Notes: a model not told the origin generated them from the sequence alone. Numbered from the stretch's first letter, positions 45,240-56,027 are shown. The stretch: DNA of 64,000 bases from Harmonia axyridis (GCF_914767665.1 NC_059505.1:36267506-36331505), one strand, 5' to 3'. Program-made: numbers and translations.

Positions 45240-46030
45240 ATAACTTCACACCTGTACTCAATCATAGTATAGGAAACGGCTTGTTTGTACAAATTTTAAC
45301 AACGTTATTCGACCAGTACTTGAAGAAACAAAGTTCAAATCCACCTCGCAAGATCGTCGAGTGAAATATTCCCAACAAAACCGTGCCGACAGCTTATAAC
45401 CACCTCAACATCGACCGTTTGCTCTCAAAGCGGCCCCAGTTTACGCCCGTAACCAGGCGCATTAATCTACCGAACAAACAAATAAAATCGCGAAACGTAC
45501 AAACCGCCTGTCGGAATCCCTAATCGCAACGTTGAGATATTAATATATGCAACAAATTAAATCGATCGTTCGCTCCGCCACGTATCGTAATTAATAAATC
45601 TATCGCGATAGATTGGAATTCGCCGGATAGACTCGTTCAATTTGTTCGTCTCGTTATTTATCTATACGCATTTTTTTCGCTCTCTCTCTGTGTTCCGCTG
45701 GTCCGTCGATCCGAATTATCTGGGTTCTCGATCTGTGGTCGGTCCCGCGGCTCTGTGACCGCACGCTGGGCGCGATGGCGTGAATGCGAGAGGGCTGGTG
45801 CGATATCGATCGTCTAATTTTATCGGACATGTGAAGAAGTGGATGTTAATTTATAGGACGCGGTGGGTTAGGTATGTCTGTGACCTCTTCGACCAATTAG
45901 AATTTAAGCATCATTGTCAAACGTTTGGTTGTAATGCCATATAACTATAACTGTCATAAGTGCCATCGATGTGTTGTGGATTTCGTGAGACAACATTAAG
46001 TACACAAACAGATTAAAATCAAAGAAGAGT
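45240..46030. other. CpG-rich, transposon-free island
   Basis: About 45300-45860 is rich in CpG and CGATCG words, with a short TC run at 45681-45689. It lacks any repeat recognised elsewhere in the window and has no convincing frame. Possible regulatory DNA. Confidence 0.35.
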
Positions 46031-47090
46031 ACACTGAGAAAAATGTTTATTCGATATAATCGAAAATGCATCATAGTTAATTAATCATTCATATGATATA
46101 TGGACAAACAAATATTATCATAGTTTCATGGAAATAAATAATTTATTTGAAATCCCACCAATAATCATCATTTATTATTACACTTCATTTATTTACGCAT
46201 TACTTATATTAATAATGCTGAAGAAATATCCATTTGAAGGAAATAAATATAGTTGAGGTTAATATATCATTAAGTATTAATTAATAAACCTTATTTATAT
46301 GTGAAATGTATCCATGCTGAATGAGAATAATATTTCAATTTAGTAATGGTTAACGTATTTCTTAGATAATTATTTTGGTTGTTTCTATTATCCAATTGTT
46401 AGGGTCTGAGAAGAACCGTTTGCCAAACTAGGTAATTTATTAAAATTCATATTGAGGGTATCCGGGTTTGAACCCTAGTCATCTTGATTGCATCTGTTCA
46501 CTCTAACCAACATCACTAAAAACTAAGCAGGTACAAACGATCTAAACCCAAAATTCAGTACAGATGTGCTAAGCGGCGTTCAATAAGCCCATAGTAACAC
46601 AGATTTTATGATTAAAAAGGAAATTCAAACCAAAGGAAAAGTTCAAGGACAGATCCTTCAAGGAGATGCGCTTCTCTTTGAGGGATGTGTCCTTGAACTT
46701 TTCCACAGATTGTATTGCTAGAATTATGTTAGTTTGTTAATTATAAATAAATCCTTTATTCTGAGTGAATAAATTATTTAATTCTTGTAAGAGTTTATTC
46801 ATAAATAGCAAATGTTCGTTAACTACCAGTTGAAAATTTGTTGACACTGTATTTATATTATTTGTGGAGATAACGTAGGTTTATATAAATTATTTATCAC
46901 CGGAATATATTAAATATTATCAAATACCTTGTAAACAAATATTTTATTCTCTATTTATAAACTTTTTTGAATGCATAATTCAACTATTAATGAATATATC
47001 AAATATAAATCTGCTGTAATAGTTGTGAATAAATAACCTCCAAATAAGTGCTTTTTTAATAAGAAAATATGGATTTGTCTCAGTGCAAAT
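46031..47090. other. Very AT-rich segment, possibly an unclassified repeat
   Basis: About 1 kb, strongly AT-rich with many AATAAAT words. CACTGAGAAAAAT at 46032 and ATTTGTCTCAGTG ending at 47085 are an imperfect inverted pair that may be its ends, but no target duplication is seen. It contains the hairpin at 46635-46704. Confidence 0.35.
46635..46704 (+). ncRNA. Pre-miRNA-like hairpin (70 nt)
   Basis: GGAAAAGTTCAAGGACA (46635-46651) pairs perfectly with TGTCCTTGAACTTTTCC (46688-46704). After one mismatch the inner parts GATCCTTCAAGGAGA and TCTCTTTGAGGGAT pair with two G-U wobbles, leaving a loop of about 6-8 bases. Arm length and loop fit a microRNA precursor on either strand. It may instead be a small fold-back repeat; expression is unknown. 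Confidence 0.35.
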
Positions 47091-47111
47091 GCTAAGATCC
47101 ATGAATAACAT

Positions 47112-47387
47112 TCATGACACATTGTTGGGATAAGGTTGCTTGATGAAATTCACCATTGGCGCCAAAATACCAATCGACGTTCCTGTGCAGAGATACTCTG
47201 CGAGATAACAGAAAATAACTAACCATTGTGTTTTCGTTGTGTTGTTTGAGTACCTCCGTTCATTTCCAAGGATGATCTTTTTCAGATTAAACATAACAAA
47301 GTAATTTAGCGAGTCTTTGTTAATGACGATGATATTCGTGCTTTCATCAAGGTTACCATCGGTTCCTAAATTTTCGCCATCACTCAA
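47112..47387 (-). other. Unidentified open frame with a hydrophobic segment
   Basis: An open minus-strand frame of 91 codons from a TTG (no ATG upstream in frame). It has an acidic N-terminus (DGENLGTDGNLDEST) and then a likely membrane segment WLVIFCYLAEYLCTGTSIGI followed by LAPMVNF. It could be an exon of a multi-pass transporter, but no family is recognised and no splice sites were confirmed. Confidence 0.22.
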
Positions 47388-47389
47388 AA

Positions 47390-47925
47390 GCTCACATCTT
47401 CGACTCCACGCTCATGTCCCCCGCTGAGAAGATAATCATGCAATAATCACACGTTGTCACTACAAGAAACATTAATAACAATTTCCAATTTTTCGACTTG
47501 AAAGGCGTCAGGTATTTCTGTCCTATAACAAAACAGCGATTACGCAAACTTATCGACCGGTTTTATAATTGTTGTAAAATTTTTATCAACGTCAGGATTC
47601 GATTAAATTTATTATCGGTTTCTGTGTTGGTTCGCAATCTGCCAACCACAATATTATTGTCCGCCATTTTTGTCGGATAAATATTATTCGAGGCGATCGT
47701 AAATGATGTCATAGAGTAAACGTTTATGTGCTTTTACCGCCCAGAAATAGAGTTTCCTCGACTATTCGTTCCCTATTTTGCTCGAAGCGAATTTCATTCA
47801 TCGCGATTTCTATGTTCTGACGTCATCGAAGGCTGATGTCAGAAAGAAGAAGAAAAATAATAGAAATTCTGTGGTTTTCCTCGTATCCTATCAAGAGTTT
47901 GTGATTTTTGTTTATCGTCCTGATT
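47390..47925. other. Unassigned stretch
   Basis: Nothing recognised. Confidence 0.35.
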
Positions 47926-47929
47926 TTCT

Positions 47930-48572
47930 GCGCTTGGGATTATCGTGATGAACCAATTTTTCGTCTCCAGTCCCAATGTCATGCAGAAATTTTTTTCGTC
48001 TTTGCATTGCAAGCAGCTGTTCACAAGCAAACAAACGTCGTTCAAAATCTCTCGGCTTCAACTCATACGGCACCCAATTTCCTTGTTCCTGAATCATTTC
48101 CATGACTTTCAGGCGTTTTGAAATGGCTTGTTGCGTCACTCCCAATGATCCCGCCAATTCTTATTGCGTTTGACACGAGTCTTGTTCAAGTGATGCCCCC
48201 AATTCTACATCTTCGAAAACCATGCTGGTCTTCGACGTCAAAATCACCGTTCTTGAAGCGTTGAAACCACTTTCGCCACGTTCTTTCACTAATAGCGGCC
48301 TAACCATATGTATTTGAGAACATTCGATGAGCCTCAGCCGCAGATTTCTCCATATAAAAGCAGAAAATTAAAACCTCCCGCAAATGATGAGAATTTGGCT
48401 CGTAAGCTGACATGTTCTTTATAACTTTATGATGCAGTTACAAATCGACTAATATTTCGATGGCGTTATGTTTACAAATACCTAAGCTTATTTTATGACA
48501 TCCACGATTCATTTATTTCGACTACCACTTACCGCTACATCCATTTATTTTAAAACTGCGGAACCAATGTTG
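47930..48572 (-). mobile_element. Mariner family A, copy 5, 5' half
   Basis: Minus-strand reading gives, from the right end, the DNA-binding region (QTQxELAGSLGVTQQAISKR, LKVMEMIQEQGNWVPYELKP) and RDFERRLFACEQLLAMQRRK, then TGDEKLVHHDNPKRRKSG up to about 47930. The right terminal repeat (gcggaaccaatgttg) ends near 48572. The catalytic C-terminal half and the other terminal repeat are absent. Confidence 0.85.
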
Positions 48573-48574
48573 AA

Positions 48575-49596
48575 ATGGAAAAAAAATTAATTTCAACAGA
48601 CTGTATCTTCGAAGGGATTGGAGATTTCTCATTTATCTATCATTTTATAAATATGACCTCTGAGTCAACCTGTATCACGCAAAATATTGAGATCCCGTTA
48701 ATACCACATTTACGCATGCTCAAGACACACTTTATATTTGGAACAATTGAAAATCATTTGTAGCATTGTAGTAGATTTATAATAGTATAATTAGAAAGTT
48801 AATGATGAAATTACGAAAGTCATTACTAAAACGTATGTATCACAATTTCATTAAAAACAAACTTTCATCAAGTTAAGACAGAATCAATCACATAAAAGGT
48901 GTTCGAGTACGTGAATAAGAATTTATTCCAATGATTGATGAATGTATTCACTTAGCCGGCCATGAATTGTCTCAGACATTCAGCATTTACATGTAAGTAT
49001 ATAAAATTTGCAAGCTATATACAATTACAATAATATAGGGACAGCTTAATGAATTCCAAATGGTACGTCATCGTGACTAACCATGATTGATCATCATTCT
49101 CAAGAGAAAGATACGTCTGAACCGAAGCTTGAAAACTGCAGTTTTGTTCCCAATGTTGCCTTGTGTATCTCACGATCCTATTCTTAATCCTATAATATAC
49201 CACAAGTTTTAACAACATAATAGACCTTTTCATTGTATTCGTTATTTATTAAAGATTTAATGGACTCGCTTTGATTAAATTATATATAATTCAGATTTAT
49301 GCAACCTACGGTTGAACCTGATCTGTGCTAAGAGAGCTCTCTCGGTGGGATGATCTAACTGTTGGCGCATTCAATTAGGATTAGGTCAGGTCAGTTCTCA
49401 GGCATACGAGAAGCAGACGTTGTCTGTGATTAACATCAATTGGAAAATTGTAGTCTTTGTAATTATCAGGTTGGACGCATGGACGGGTTAGGTGTCGATG
49501 TGATGACAGAACGATCGTTTTGATAACTGTTTCGCCTAGTTGAATATTTGATATATCCGGATCAGAGAAGCTCGAGAGATCCTTTTTTTTTTGTAT
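48575..49596. other. Unassigned stretch
   Basis: No gene, RNA or repeat recognised; AT-rich with short frames. Confidence 0.4.
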
Positions 49597-50469
49597 AGGG
49601 TGTTTTTTTCGAGGTACATAACTTTAAGTTGGCATTACTGTTCAAGATGGCGACCGATTTAACAGCTGTTTCAATTCATCATGAATATTTCGAAAATAAT
49701 GGTTCTGTGCGGAATACGTATCGCGCACTTCGTCCATTTTATTTTGTTTAGCGATGAAGCGCACTTCTGGTTGAATGGCTACGTCAACAAACAAAACTGC
49801 CGCATTTGGAGTGAAGCTAATCCTCAAGTGTATGTCGAAACACCGTTACATCCATAAAAACTGACTGTTTGGTGCGCTTTATGGGCTGGTGGAATCATTG
49901 GTCCGTACTTCTTCAAAAACGATGATGGCCAGAACGTTACAGTCAACGGTGATCGGTATAGAGCGATGATTACTAACTTTTTCATTCCTGAATTGAACAA
50001 CCATGATGTCCAGGAGCTGTGGTTCCAACAAGACGGCGCAACCTGTCACACAGCTCGTGCCACAATCGATTTATTGAAAGACACGTTTGGTGACCGCCTA
50101 ATTTCACGTTTTGGACCTGTGAATTGGCCTCCAAGATATTGTGATTTAACACCGCTAGACTACTTACTGTGGGGCTATGTAAAGTCATTGGTCTATGCAG
50201 ATAAGCCACAAATCCTTGACCATTTGGAAGACAAAATTCGCCGTGTTATTGCCGATATACGGCCACAAATGTTGGAAAAAGTCATCGAAAATTGGACGCC
50301 CAGATTGGACTACATCCGAGCCAGCCGTGGCGGTCATATGCCAAAAATCATATTTGAAATGTAATGCCACAAGATTATCTTGCGGATAAATAAAATTCAT
50401 GTCAATCGAATAATCCATCGTTGTTTTATTGCAATTTAAAGTTCGATAGCTCTAAAAAAAAACACCCTT
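49597..50469 (+). mobile_element. Mariner family B (DD41D) internally deleted derivative, copy 4
   Basis: About 873 bp with ends gggtgtttttttcgaggtac and, at the right, tctaaaaaaaaacaccc. A short 5' coding stub (NGSVRNTYRALRPF near 49700-49735) is fused to FSDEAHFWLNGYVNKQNCRI. One TAA replaces the Glu codon of HPEK (49857). From 49966 a 132-codon frame is open to the end: LWFQQDGATCHTARATIDLL with the second catalytic Asp, WPPRYCDLTPLDYLLWGYV with the third 42 residues later (DD41D), and RASRGGHMPKIIFEM at the C-terminus. Most of the DNA-binding domain is missing, so it cannot make a working transposase. The same junction is seen in the copies at 1537 and 54986. Confidence 0.88.
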
Positions 50470-50624
50470 CAGTTTGAATGGATGTCCCGAACTTTTCTTA
50501 CTCAACTCAAAATGATTCGCCTGGGATTGCGAGTATTTCACGTTTGCTTATGCGTGCCTAATATTCCTCCCAATAAGTTAAGGGCCCAATCAGTAAAAAT
50601 AATTTTTTTATTTAAAATACCTGC

Positions 50625-51055
50625 CGCGTGAATAGAGTCATCGTAAACTCGATATGATTGCAGATTACCTCTCATTTCATGAATTTATAGACGCTGCTCT
50701 CAAAGGAACTCTTATCGTACGGTATGAAACTCTTTTCTTTGAGATCGACGTCCATAATTTCGGATTTATTCATCTCTATGTAATTTCTGTTCCATTTATC
50801 TTGGCTGTTGATGCTATTTGCTATCTGTGAAGTGCTCTGGAATGTTGAGGGGGTTTCAAACAAACTTTGTATTAATTCCTGGTTCAGAGAATGATAATCA
50901 ACTTCAGTTCCGTCAATCTCTCATTGGAAATTGTATTAAATATAGTTAACTATAAATGCATGCTAAATGCATAACCATAGAGCCTCTATATTCAGTCTCA
51001 TAATTCACCTTGAAAATTTCAAGCCTCTGTTATTCCTTAAAGGAGCTAAATTCCT
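50625..51055. repeat. Duplicated segment A (partner at 57985-58475)
   Basis: Closely matches 57985-58475 in the same orientation over more than 400 bases (for example tgcagattacctctcatttc, ccatttatcttggctgtt). On the minus strand both copies stay open over a block reading STSQIANxINSQDKWNRNYI then MNK-EIM, which suggests a shared coding origin. The protein is not recognised. Probably a fragment of an undescribed transposon or duplicated gene piece. Confidence 0.55.
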
Positions 51056-51084
51056 TCATCAATGTATGCCAGGAGTATCCTCTT

Positions 51085-51460
51085 GGTGAACAAGATTTTT
51101 TTTTGCATTTGAGGACATTTTTCCTTGACTTTTACATTCTATCGATCCAATAATATTATGTAATATTCACTGTTGCTGATTCTACCTTCACCAAGATATT
51201 CAATAAACTTGCACGTCCCAAAATACTGATGCAATAACCTTGCCAGCCGATGTTTGAGATTTTGGTCGCTTTGGAAGGTTTTCACCGAGTGCTTGCCACT
51301 CAGTTGAAGCTCTTTTTGACTCAGGAATGTAGTGATGAATCCATGTTTCATTTACTGCCATATCTACTCAAGAGAATCTTTTTTATTCTTCTTCAACTGC
51401 TCCAAATAGCAATCGGAATCGGCCATAAGTTGTTGCATTTGATCAACGTTGAGCAAGCGT
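51085..51460 (-). mobile_element. Mariner family C remnant
   Basis: The minus strand (51351-51139) reads MKHGFITTFLSQKELQLSGK, LARLLHQYFGTCKFIEYLGE and RISNSEYYIILLDR, degenerate versions of TWLHHFTPESNRQSAEW, AGKVMASVFWDAxGIIFIDYL and INSDYYIALLDRL. Frames are shifted relative to the ancestral order. No ends found. Confidence 0.7.
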
Positions 51461-51584
51461 GGCATCAATGTAGCATCACTTGAGCTTCAATATTTCGATC
51501 CAAAGTTATATCTATGTTCCGAAATTTCGACACGCATCTTTTGAAGCTTGATACTAATCAGAAAAAAGTTGTAAGGTCCTGGCG

Positions 51585-52080
51585 GTGCCATATATGCACC
51601 AGGCTCTGTACTCATTAAGAGGCGTGTTACGTCTCAAGCAGAATATCCATGACAAATTCCACTGAAATCTGATGAAAATTGTATTTTTTCCAGAGGAGTG
51701 AAAGTTTGAATTGTTTTCCACATCCCTGATCCAGATCAAAATTCTAATTTATTCATCGTTGATCACCCCTAGGCCTTCTCTATGGTGCCCGCCTTCATTC
51801 TATGGCACCGATCTGACTGCGTCCATCTTAAATGTCAAACCGAACAGTTTTTGCCTAATTTACCATACAAAATTCCATTAAAATCGGACAAGAATTGTAT
51901 TTTTTCTAACGGTGTAAACGTTCGCATATCTTTTCACACCCCTCGCCTGATCTGGATCACAATTCATCAAAGCTGGTCACCCCTAGCTCCTCCCACCGAC
52001 CTTCTTCTATGCCGCCAGTCTCCATTCTATGAACCGTTCGGACCGCGTCCATCTTAAACGTCAAACCGAACGTTCCTCGA
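51585..52080. repeat. Tandem repeat tract (~225-bp unit) upstream of the translocase
   Basis: The unit containing ttctatggcaccgatctgac and aaatgtcaaaccgaac (from about 51793) recurs with changes at 52021 (ttctatgaaccgttcggacc, aaacgtcaaaccgaac). Segments agaattgtattttttctaac and gctggtcacccctagctcct match gaaaattgtattttttccag and gttgatcacccctaggcctt one unit earlier, so at least two units plus a partial one are present. The last partial unit ends about 60 bases before the translocase ATG. Confidence 0.7.
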
Positions 52081-52137
52081 GTTTTCGTCTATTTCGAATC
52101 GTTCAAGACGGGTCAGTTCAAAGAAATCTTGGCCGGC

Positions 52138-53034
52138 ATGCCTTCCGATGCTGTCGGTTTTCTGAAAGACTTCCTGGCGGGCGGAATATCAGCCGCTGTG
52201 GCCAAAACAGCAGTCGCCCCGATCGAGAGAGTCAAGCTTATATTGCAAGTTCAAGCAGCGTCACAGCAGATAGCCAGTGGCGCCCAGTACAAAGGGATGG
52301 TAGACGCTTTTGTGAGAATACCAAAGGAGCAAGGATATCTGAGCTTCTGGCGCGGAAACATGGCGAACGTTTTGAGGTATTTCCCTACCCAAGCGTTGAA
52401 CTTTGCGTTCAAGGATGTTTACAAGCAGCTATTTATGAGTGGCGTGGATAAGGAGAAGCAGTTTTGGAGATATTTCGCCGCTAATTTGGCGTCAGGTGGA
52501 GCTGCTGGTGCTACTTCGTTGTGCTTCGTGTACCCCTTGGACTACGCTAGGACTCGCCTGGGGGCCGACGTTGGCAAGACTTCAGGTGATCGGCAGTACA
52601 GTGGACTCATAGACTGCATTTCCAAAACTATAAAATCGGACGGACCTATTGGGTTATACAGAGGTTTCGTCGTATCCGTTCAAGGTATTGTGATCTACAG
52701 AGCCTCATATTTTGGGATGTTCGATACCTTCAAGGGGATGCTGCCAAACCCGAAGAACACACCTTTTATCGTGTCTTTCCTGATAGCTGAAGCGGTGACG
52801 ACGACCGCTGGTATAATTTCTTATCCTTTCGATACTGTGAGAAGACGTATGATGATGCAGAGTGGCAGGGCGAAAAAGGACATCATGTATAAGAACACGT
52901 TGGATTGCTGGATGAAGATATCGAAGAACGAGGGTCCTACTGCCTTCTTTAAGGGTGCGTTTTCCAATGTGCTTAGAGGAACTGGTGGAGCTTTGGTCCT
53001 GGTGTTCTACGACGAGTTGAAGAAGTTACTTTAA
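52138..53034 (+). CDS. sesB/ANT ortholog: ADP/ATP translocase (mitochondrial adenine nucleotide carrier)
   Basis: 298-residue carrier that exchanges cytosolic ADP for matrix ATP across the mitochondrial inner membrane. Three mitochondrial-carrier repeats are visible, with PIERVK (residues 28-33), PLDYAR (133-138) and PFDTVR (230-235) at the end of helices 1, 3 and 5. The RRRMMM signature that defines ADP/ATP carriers is at 235-240. FRGN-like FWRGN (70-74), ALNFAFKD (86-93), LYRGF and FFKGAFSN are also typical. Length equals the usual 297-300. Start: the ATG at 52138 (MPSDAVGFLKDFLAGG) fits the family; no in-frame ATG lies upstream before a TGA at about 52030. The coding region has no intron. 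Polyadenylation signal AATAAA at 53179. GC content is well above the surrounding DNA. Tandem repeats lie on both sides. Fly sesB/Ant2 and vertebrate SLC25A4-6 are the named relatives; which paralogue this is cannot be decided. Confidence 0.97.
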   Translation: MPSDAVGFLKDFLAGGISAAVAKTAVAPIERVKLILQVQAASQQIASGAQYKGMVDAFVRIPKEQGYLSFWRGNMANVLRYFPTQALNFAFKDVYKQLFMSGVDKEKQFWRYFAANLASGGAAGATSLCFVYPLDYARTRLGADVGKTSGDRQYSGLIDCISKTIKSDGPIGLYRGFVVSVQGIVIYRASYFGMFDTFKGMLPNPKNTPFIVSFLIAEAVTTTAGIISYPFDTVRRRMMMQSGRAKKDIMYKNTLDCWMKISKNEGPTAFFKGAFSNVLRGTGGALVLVFYDELKKLL

Positions 53035-53215
53035 GCTTGGTTATTGTTTGGTTTAGACTAGGTTTGTTTTCGAGTTTTGTGTTTTAGTTCTTGTATATGT
53101 AAGTCTTATTGTGGTCCTGTTACAGAGTTTAGGATGTAATAATTACTTGGAGATTGAGTTGACTTTGTTGATGTTCTGAATAAATTTGAACTTAGTTCGT
53201 TCATTTTTCATTGGA
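53035..53215 (+). promoter_or_regulatory. 3' untranslated region and poly-A signal of the translocase
   Basis: About 145 bases after the TAA, AATAAA occurs at 53179-53184, followed by a T-rich segment (ttcgttcatttttcattgg) that fits a cleavage/downstream element. No genomic poly-A tract follows, so there is no direct sign of a recent retrocopy. Confidence 0.6.
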
Positions 53216-53224
53216 ATCAAGGAA

Positions 53225-53765
53225 GGGGCAGTTTCTTTATGGTTGGGTTTTGCTAGTTCAACGGTGAAGCTAGCAGAATCCAGAATTTTAATTTAAAAAT
53301 CTTAATCACGAAATTTGGCTACAAGCCAAAAATTATGGTGCAATCAGATTTTTTTATATACATTCGATTTGCATTTGGTACTGCTAGTTCAGGTGAATCT
53401 AGTAAAACCCATGATATCTCGCTGAACTGAAGAGTGCAAAACATTTCAATATAGGGTAATAAATGAGTCTGAACAGAGCTTAAAATTACTATGTAAGTGA
53501 ATTTAGATTTGGGAGTTTCTTTATGGTTGGGCTCTGCTAGTCTAACGGTAAAGCTTACAGAACCAAGGATTTTTTTGAAATTTGGCAGTGTTTGAACATG
53601 AGCACTAAAATTGTCCATAAATCTAGAAGTCTGGCAGTGGCTTCAAATGTGATTCTGAAATTTTATGGTTAAATCAGATTGTTTATGAAGAATCGATTAG
53701 CTTGTTGGTCCTTCCAGCTTTAAGTTAAGCTAGCAGTAAGAAATTGTTTAATAGGGTAATAAATT
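53225..53765. repeat. Tandem repeat tract (~285-bp unit) downstream of the translocase
   Basis: agtttctttatggttgggtt with tgctagttcaacggtgaagc at 53231 recurs as agtttctttatggttgggct with tgctagtctaacggtaaagc at 53514. A third, weaker unit starts near 53695 (gcttgttggtccttcc ... aagctagcagtaag). The motif tagggtaataaat appears in two units (53453 and 53752). Non-coding. Confidence 0.7.
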
Positions 53766-53769
53766 TATT

Positions 53770-54980
53770 ACCCTAAAAGTATGACCAATAAAATAATCGA
53801 AAATTGCAAAGTGGTTCTGCTAGGTTTACTGAGGTCCTGAGGCCTATTGCAGCAAACTAATTCGCAACTTTTCATTTTGCATTTTGTCAATTTTCAGAGT
53901 GAAAAATAACGCTGTTGCATCACAATATACCTAGAGAAATGCTTGGGCTTGTTGCTTCTTAACGTTTCACTTCGAGCTTTTCAATTCTCAATGTTTCGCT
54001 TAGATTCATGTTTGTCAGTCGAATTTGGTATGGCTTATCATACTGACTCATGAATGTTTAAGCTCTTCCATATATATGGTGTACCTTGCGAATTCGTAAA
54101 TTAGAACTTCTCGGAAGATAAAAGTATAGGCACAAGACCGAAAGTTATTCTTGAAAGTACAAATTCATGCATTTTAGAATTTCTGTTGTATGATATTTTC
54201 GCATCAATTGAATATATCTCTCATCAAAAGTCATGTACGATCTATATACAGGAATTGTTTCTGAGATTGGTACACTCAACATCTGTCTTAACGAATTCAC
54301 AAAGACGAAGAAATTTTTTTCACCGTAAATTTTCTTACGAAACAATTTTACTGCTTGGTTCTGTACATTGTCGAGTGTTTGAATAACCCGAACAGGAAGA
54401 TTTAATACGTTGCAATCGACTTCCTGCAGCGATTTTCAACACACGACATCCAATTCTGTCAGATTATATATAAGAAAGCCTCCGACACATTCATCAATCA
54501 GAGCGTCATTTCGAACGGTTTGATTGCTTCCTATATTGAATTCGCGTCATAAAATTGAATTTAATACCCATAACACGGATGTATTGGCGATTTTAACCGT
54601 ATATTTCGAGTGGGTGTCACTTTATATCGCAATATCCGACATTACGAATTGAAAGTACTGCGCTACCGGTATTTTTAGTTGTTTATCGACGTAAAAATGT
54701 GGACCGCTAGCCTGATTACCTGCTCCTGTATTTTGAATCGATTCAATTGGATTTCGTGAAGGAGCTGAATGCTTTTTAATTTGATTCGTTAATTGCTTCG
54801 TGTTGAAGAAGTTTCAAGAGAATTTCCGGAATCAACCGAAAATATTTCCAACGTTTCTAAACATGAAATGAGACCTATGCTGATTATTGGATCTTTGAGC
54901 GATTTTAATTTTCCCATCAGACATGCTGCCACCCTCATCTGAAAATCCTTCTCTTCTATCCAGTCTCGGGACCGGCAATG
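53770..54980. other. Unassigned stretch
   Basis: No gene or repeat recognised; overlapping 66-codon frames on both strands at 54145-54386 are likely chance. Confidence 0.4.
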
Positions 54981-54985
54981 ATGTA

Positions 54986-55903
54986 GGGAGTTTTTTTTTC
55001 GAGGTATATAACTTTGAGTTGGCATTACTGTTCAAGATGGCGACCGATTTAACAGTTGTCAAGTGATTTATTTTCAGTTTGGTTTGGCAATTCATCATCA
55101 TGAATAGACTCACGCCTGAACAACGCTTGCAAATAGTGCAATTTTATTTCGAATATAATGGTTCTGTGCGGAATACGTATCGCGCACTACGTCCATTTTA
55201 TTTTGTTTAGCGATGAAGCGCATTTCTGGTTGAATGGTTACGTCAACAAACAAAACTGCCGCATTTGGAGTGAAGCTAATCCTCAAGTGTATCTCGAAAC
55301 ACCGGTACATCCAGAAAAACTGACTGTTTGGTGCGCTTTATGGGCTGGTGGAATCATTGGTCTGTACTTCTTCAAAAACGATGATGGCCAAAACGTTACA
55401 GTCAATGGTGATCGGTATAAAGCCATGATTACTAACTTTTTCATTCCTGAATTGAACAACCATGATTTCCAGGAGTAATGGTTCCAACAAGACGGCGCAA
55501 CATGTCACACAGCTCGTGCCACAATCGATTTATTGAAAGACACGTTTGGTGACCGCCTAATTTCACTTCTTGGACCTTGTGATTTAACACCGCTAGACTA
55601 CTTTCTGTGGGGCTATGTAAAGTCATTGGTCTATGCGGATAAGCCACAAACCCTTGACCATTTGGAAGACAACATTCGCCGTGTTATTGCCGATATACGG
55701 CCACAAATGTTGGAACAAGTCATCGAAAATTGGACGTCCAGATTGGACTACATCCGAGCCAGCCGTGGCGGTCATATGCCAGAAATCATATTCAAAATGT
55801 AATGCCACAAGATTATCTTGCGGATAAATAAAATTCATGTCAATCGAATAATCCATCGTTGTTTTATTGCAATTTAAAGTTCTATAGCCCTAAAAAAACA
55901 CCC
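54986..55903 (+). mobile_element. Mariner family B (DD41D) internally deleted derivative, copy 5
   Basis: About 918 bp with ends gggagtttttttttcgaggt and taaaaaaacaccc. The 5' stub is the best preserved: ATG at 55100 then NRLTPEQRLQIVQFYFEYNG and SVRNTYRALRPF. It then joins FSDEAHFWLNGYVNKQNCRI at 55190-55215, out of frame. The catalytic part reads PEKLTVWCALWAGGIIGLYF, then a TAA (55477-55479) replaces Leu in QELWFQQDG. The C-terminal block from 55533 has a 15-base deletion turning FGPVNWPPRSCDL into LGPCDL. It ends RASRGGHMPEIIFKM. Confidence 0.88.
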
Positions 55904-56027
55904 GTTACCTCCAAGAAAGAGATTCGGGAAAAGGAAAAAACCGAAAGAGAAAAACTCTAGTGGAATAAAAAAAGTTTCTTCTATAGTTTGATACTGCAAA
56001 ATCTAATAAGTATATAGATCTTAGCAA

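Noticed and set aside
46460..46490. tRNA gene suggested by gggtttgaaccc
   Set aside because: No acceptor, D or anticodon stem can be folded around this B-box-like word.
46032..47085. AT-rich segment as a defined transposon with CACTGAGA ends
   Set aside because: The two end words are imperfect and far apart, and no target duplication is present; kept only as an unclassified segment.
49966..50364. 132-codon DD41D C-terminal frame as a domesticated host gene
   Set aside because: It lacks the first catalytic residue in frame, is preceded by a stop, and sister copies carry different stops; no sign of selection beyond recent transposition.
49982..50418. Minus-strand open frames opposite the DD41D mariner copies (also at 1586, 29198, 55441, 55623)
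   Set aside because: They recur identically wherever the transposon occurs because they are antisense shadows of its C-terminal coding block.
52129..52137. TTG at 52129 as start of the translocase (three extra residues)
   Set aside because: Nuclear genes of animals rarely start at TTG; the ATG at 52138 gives the usual carrier N-terminus and length.
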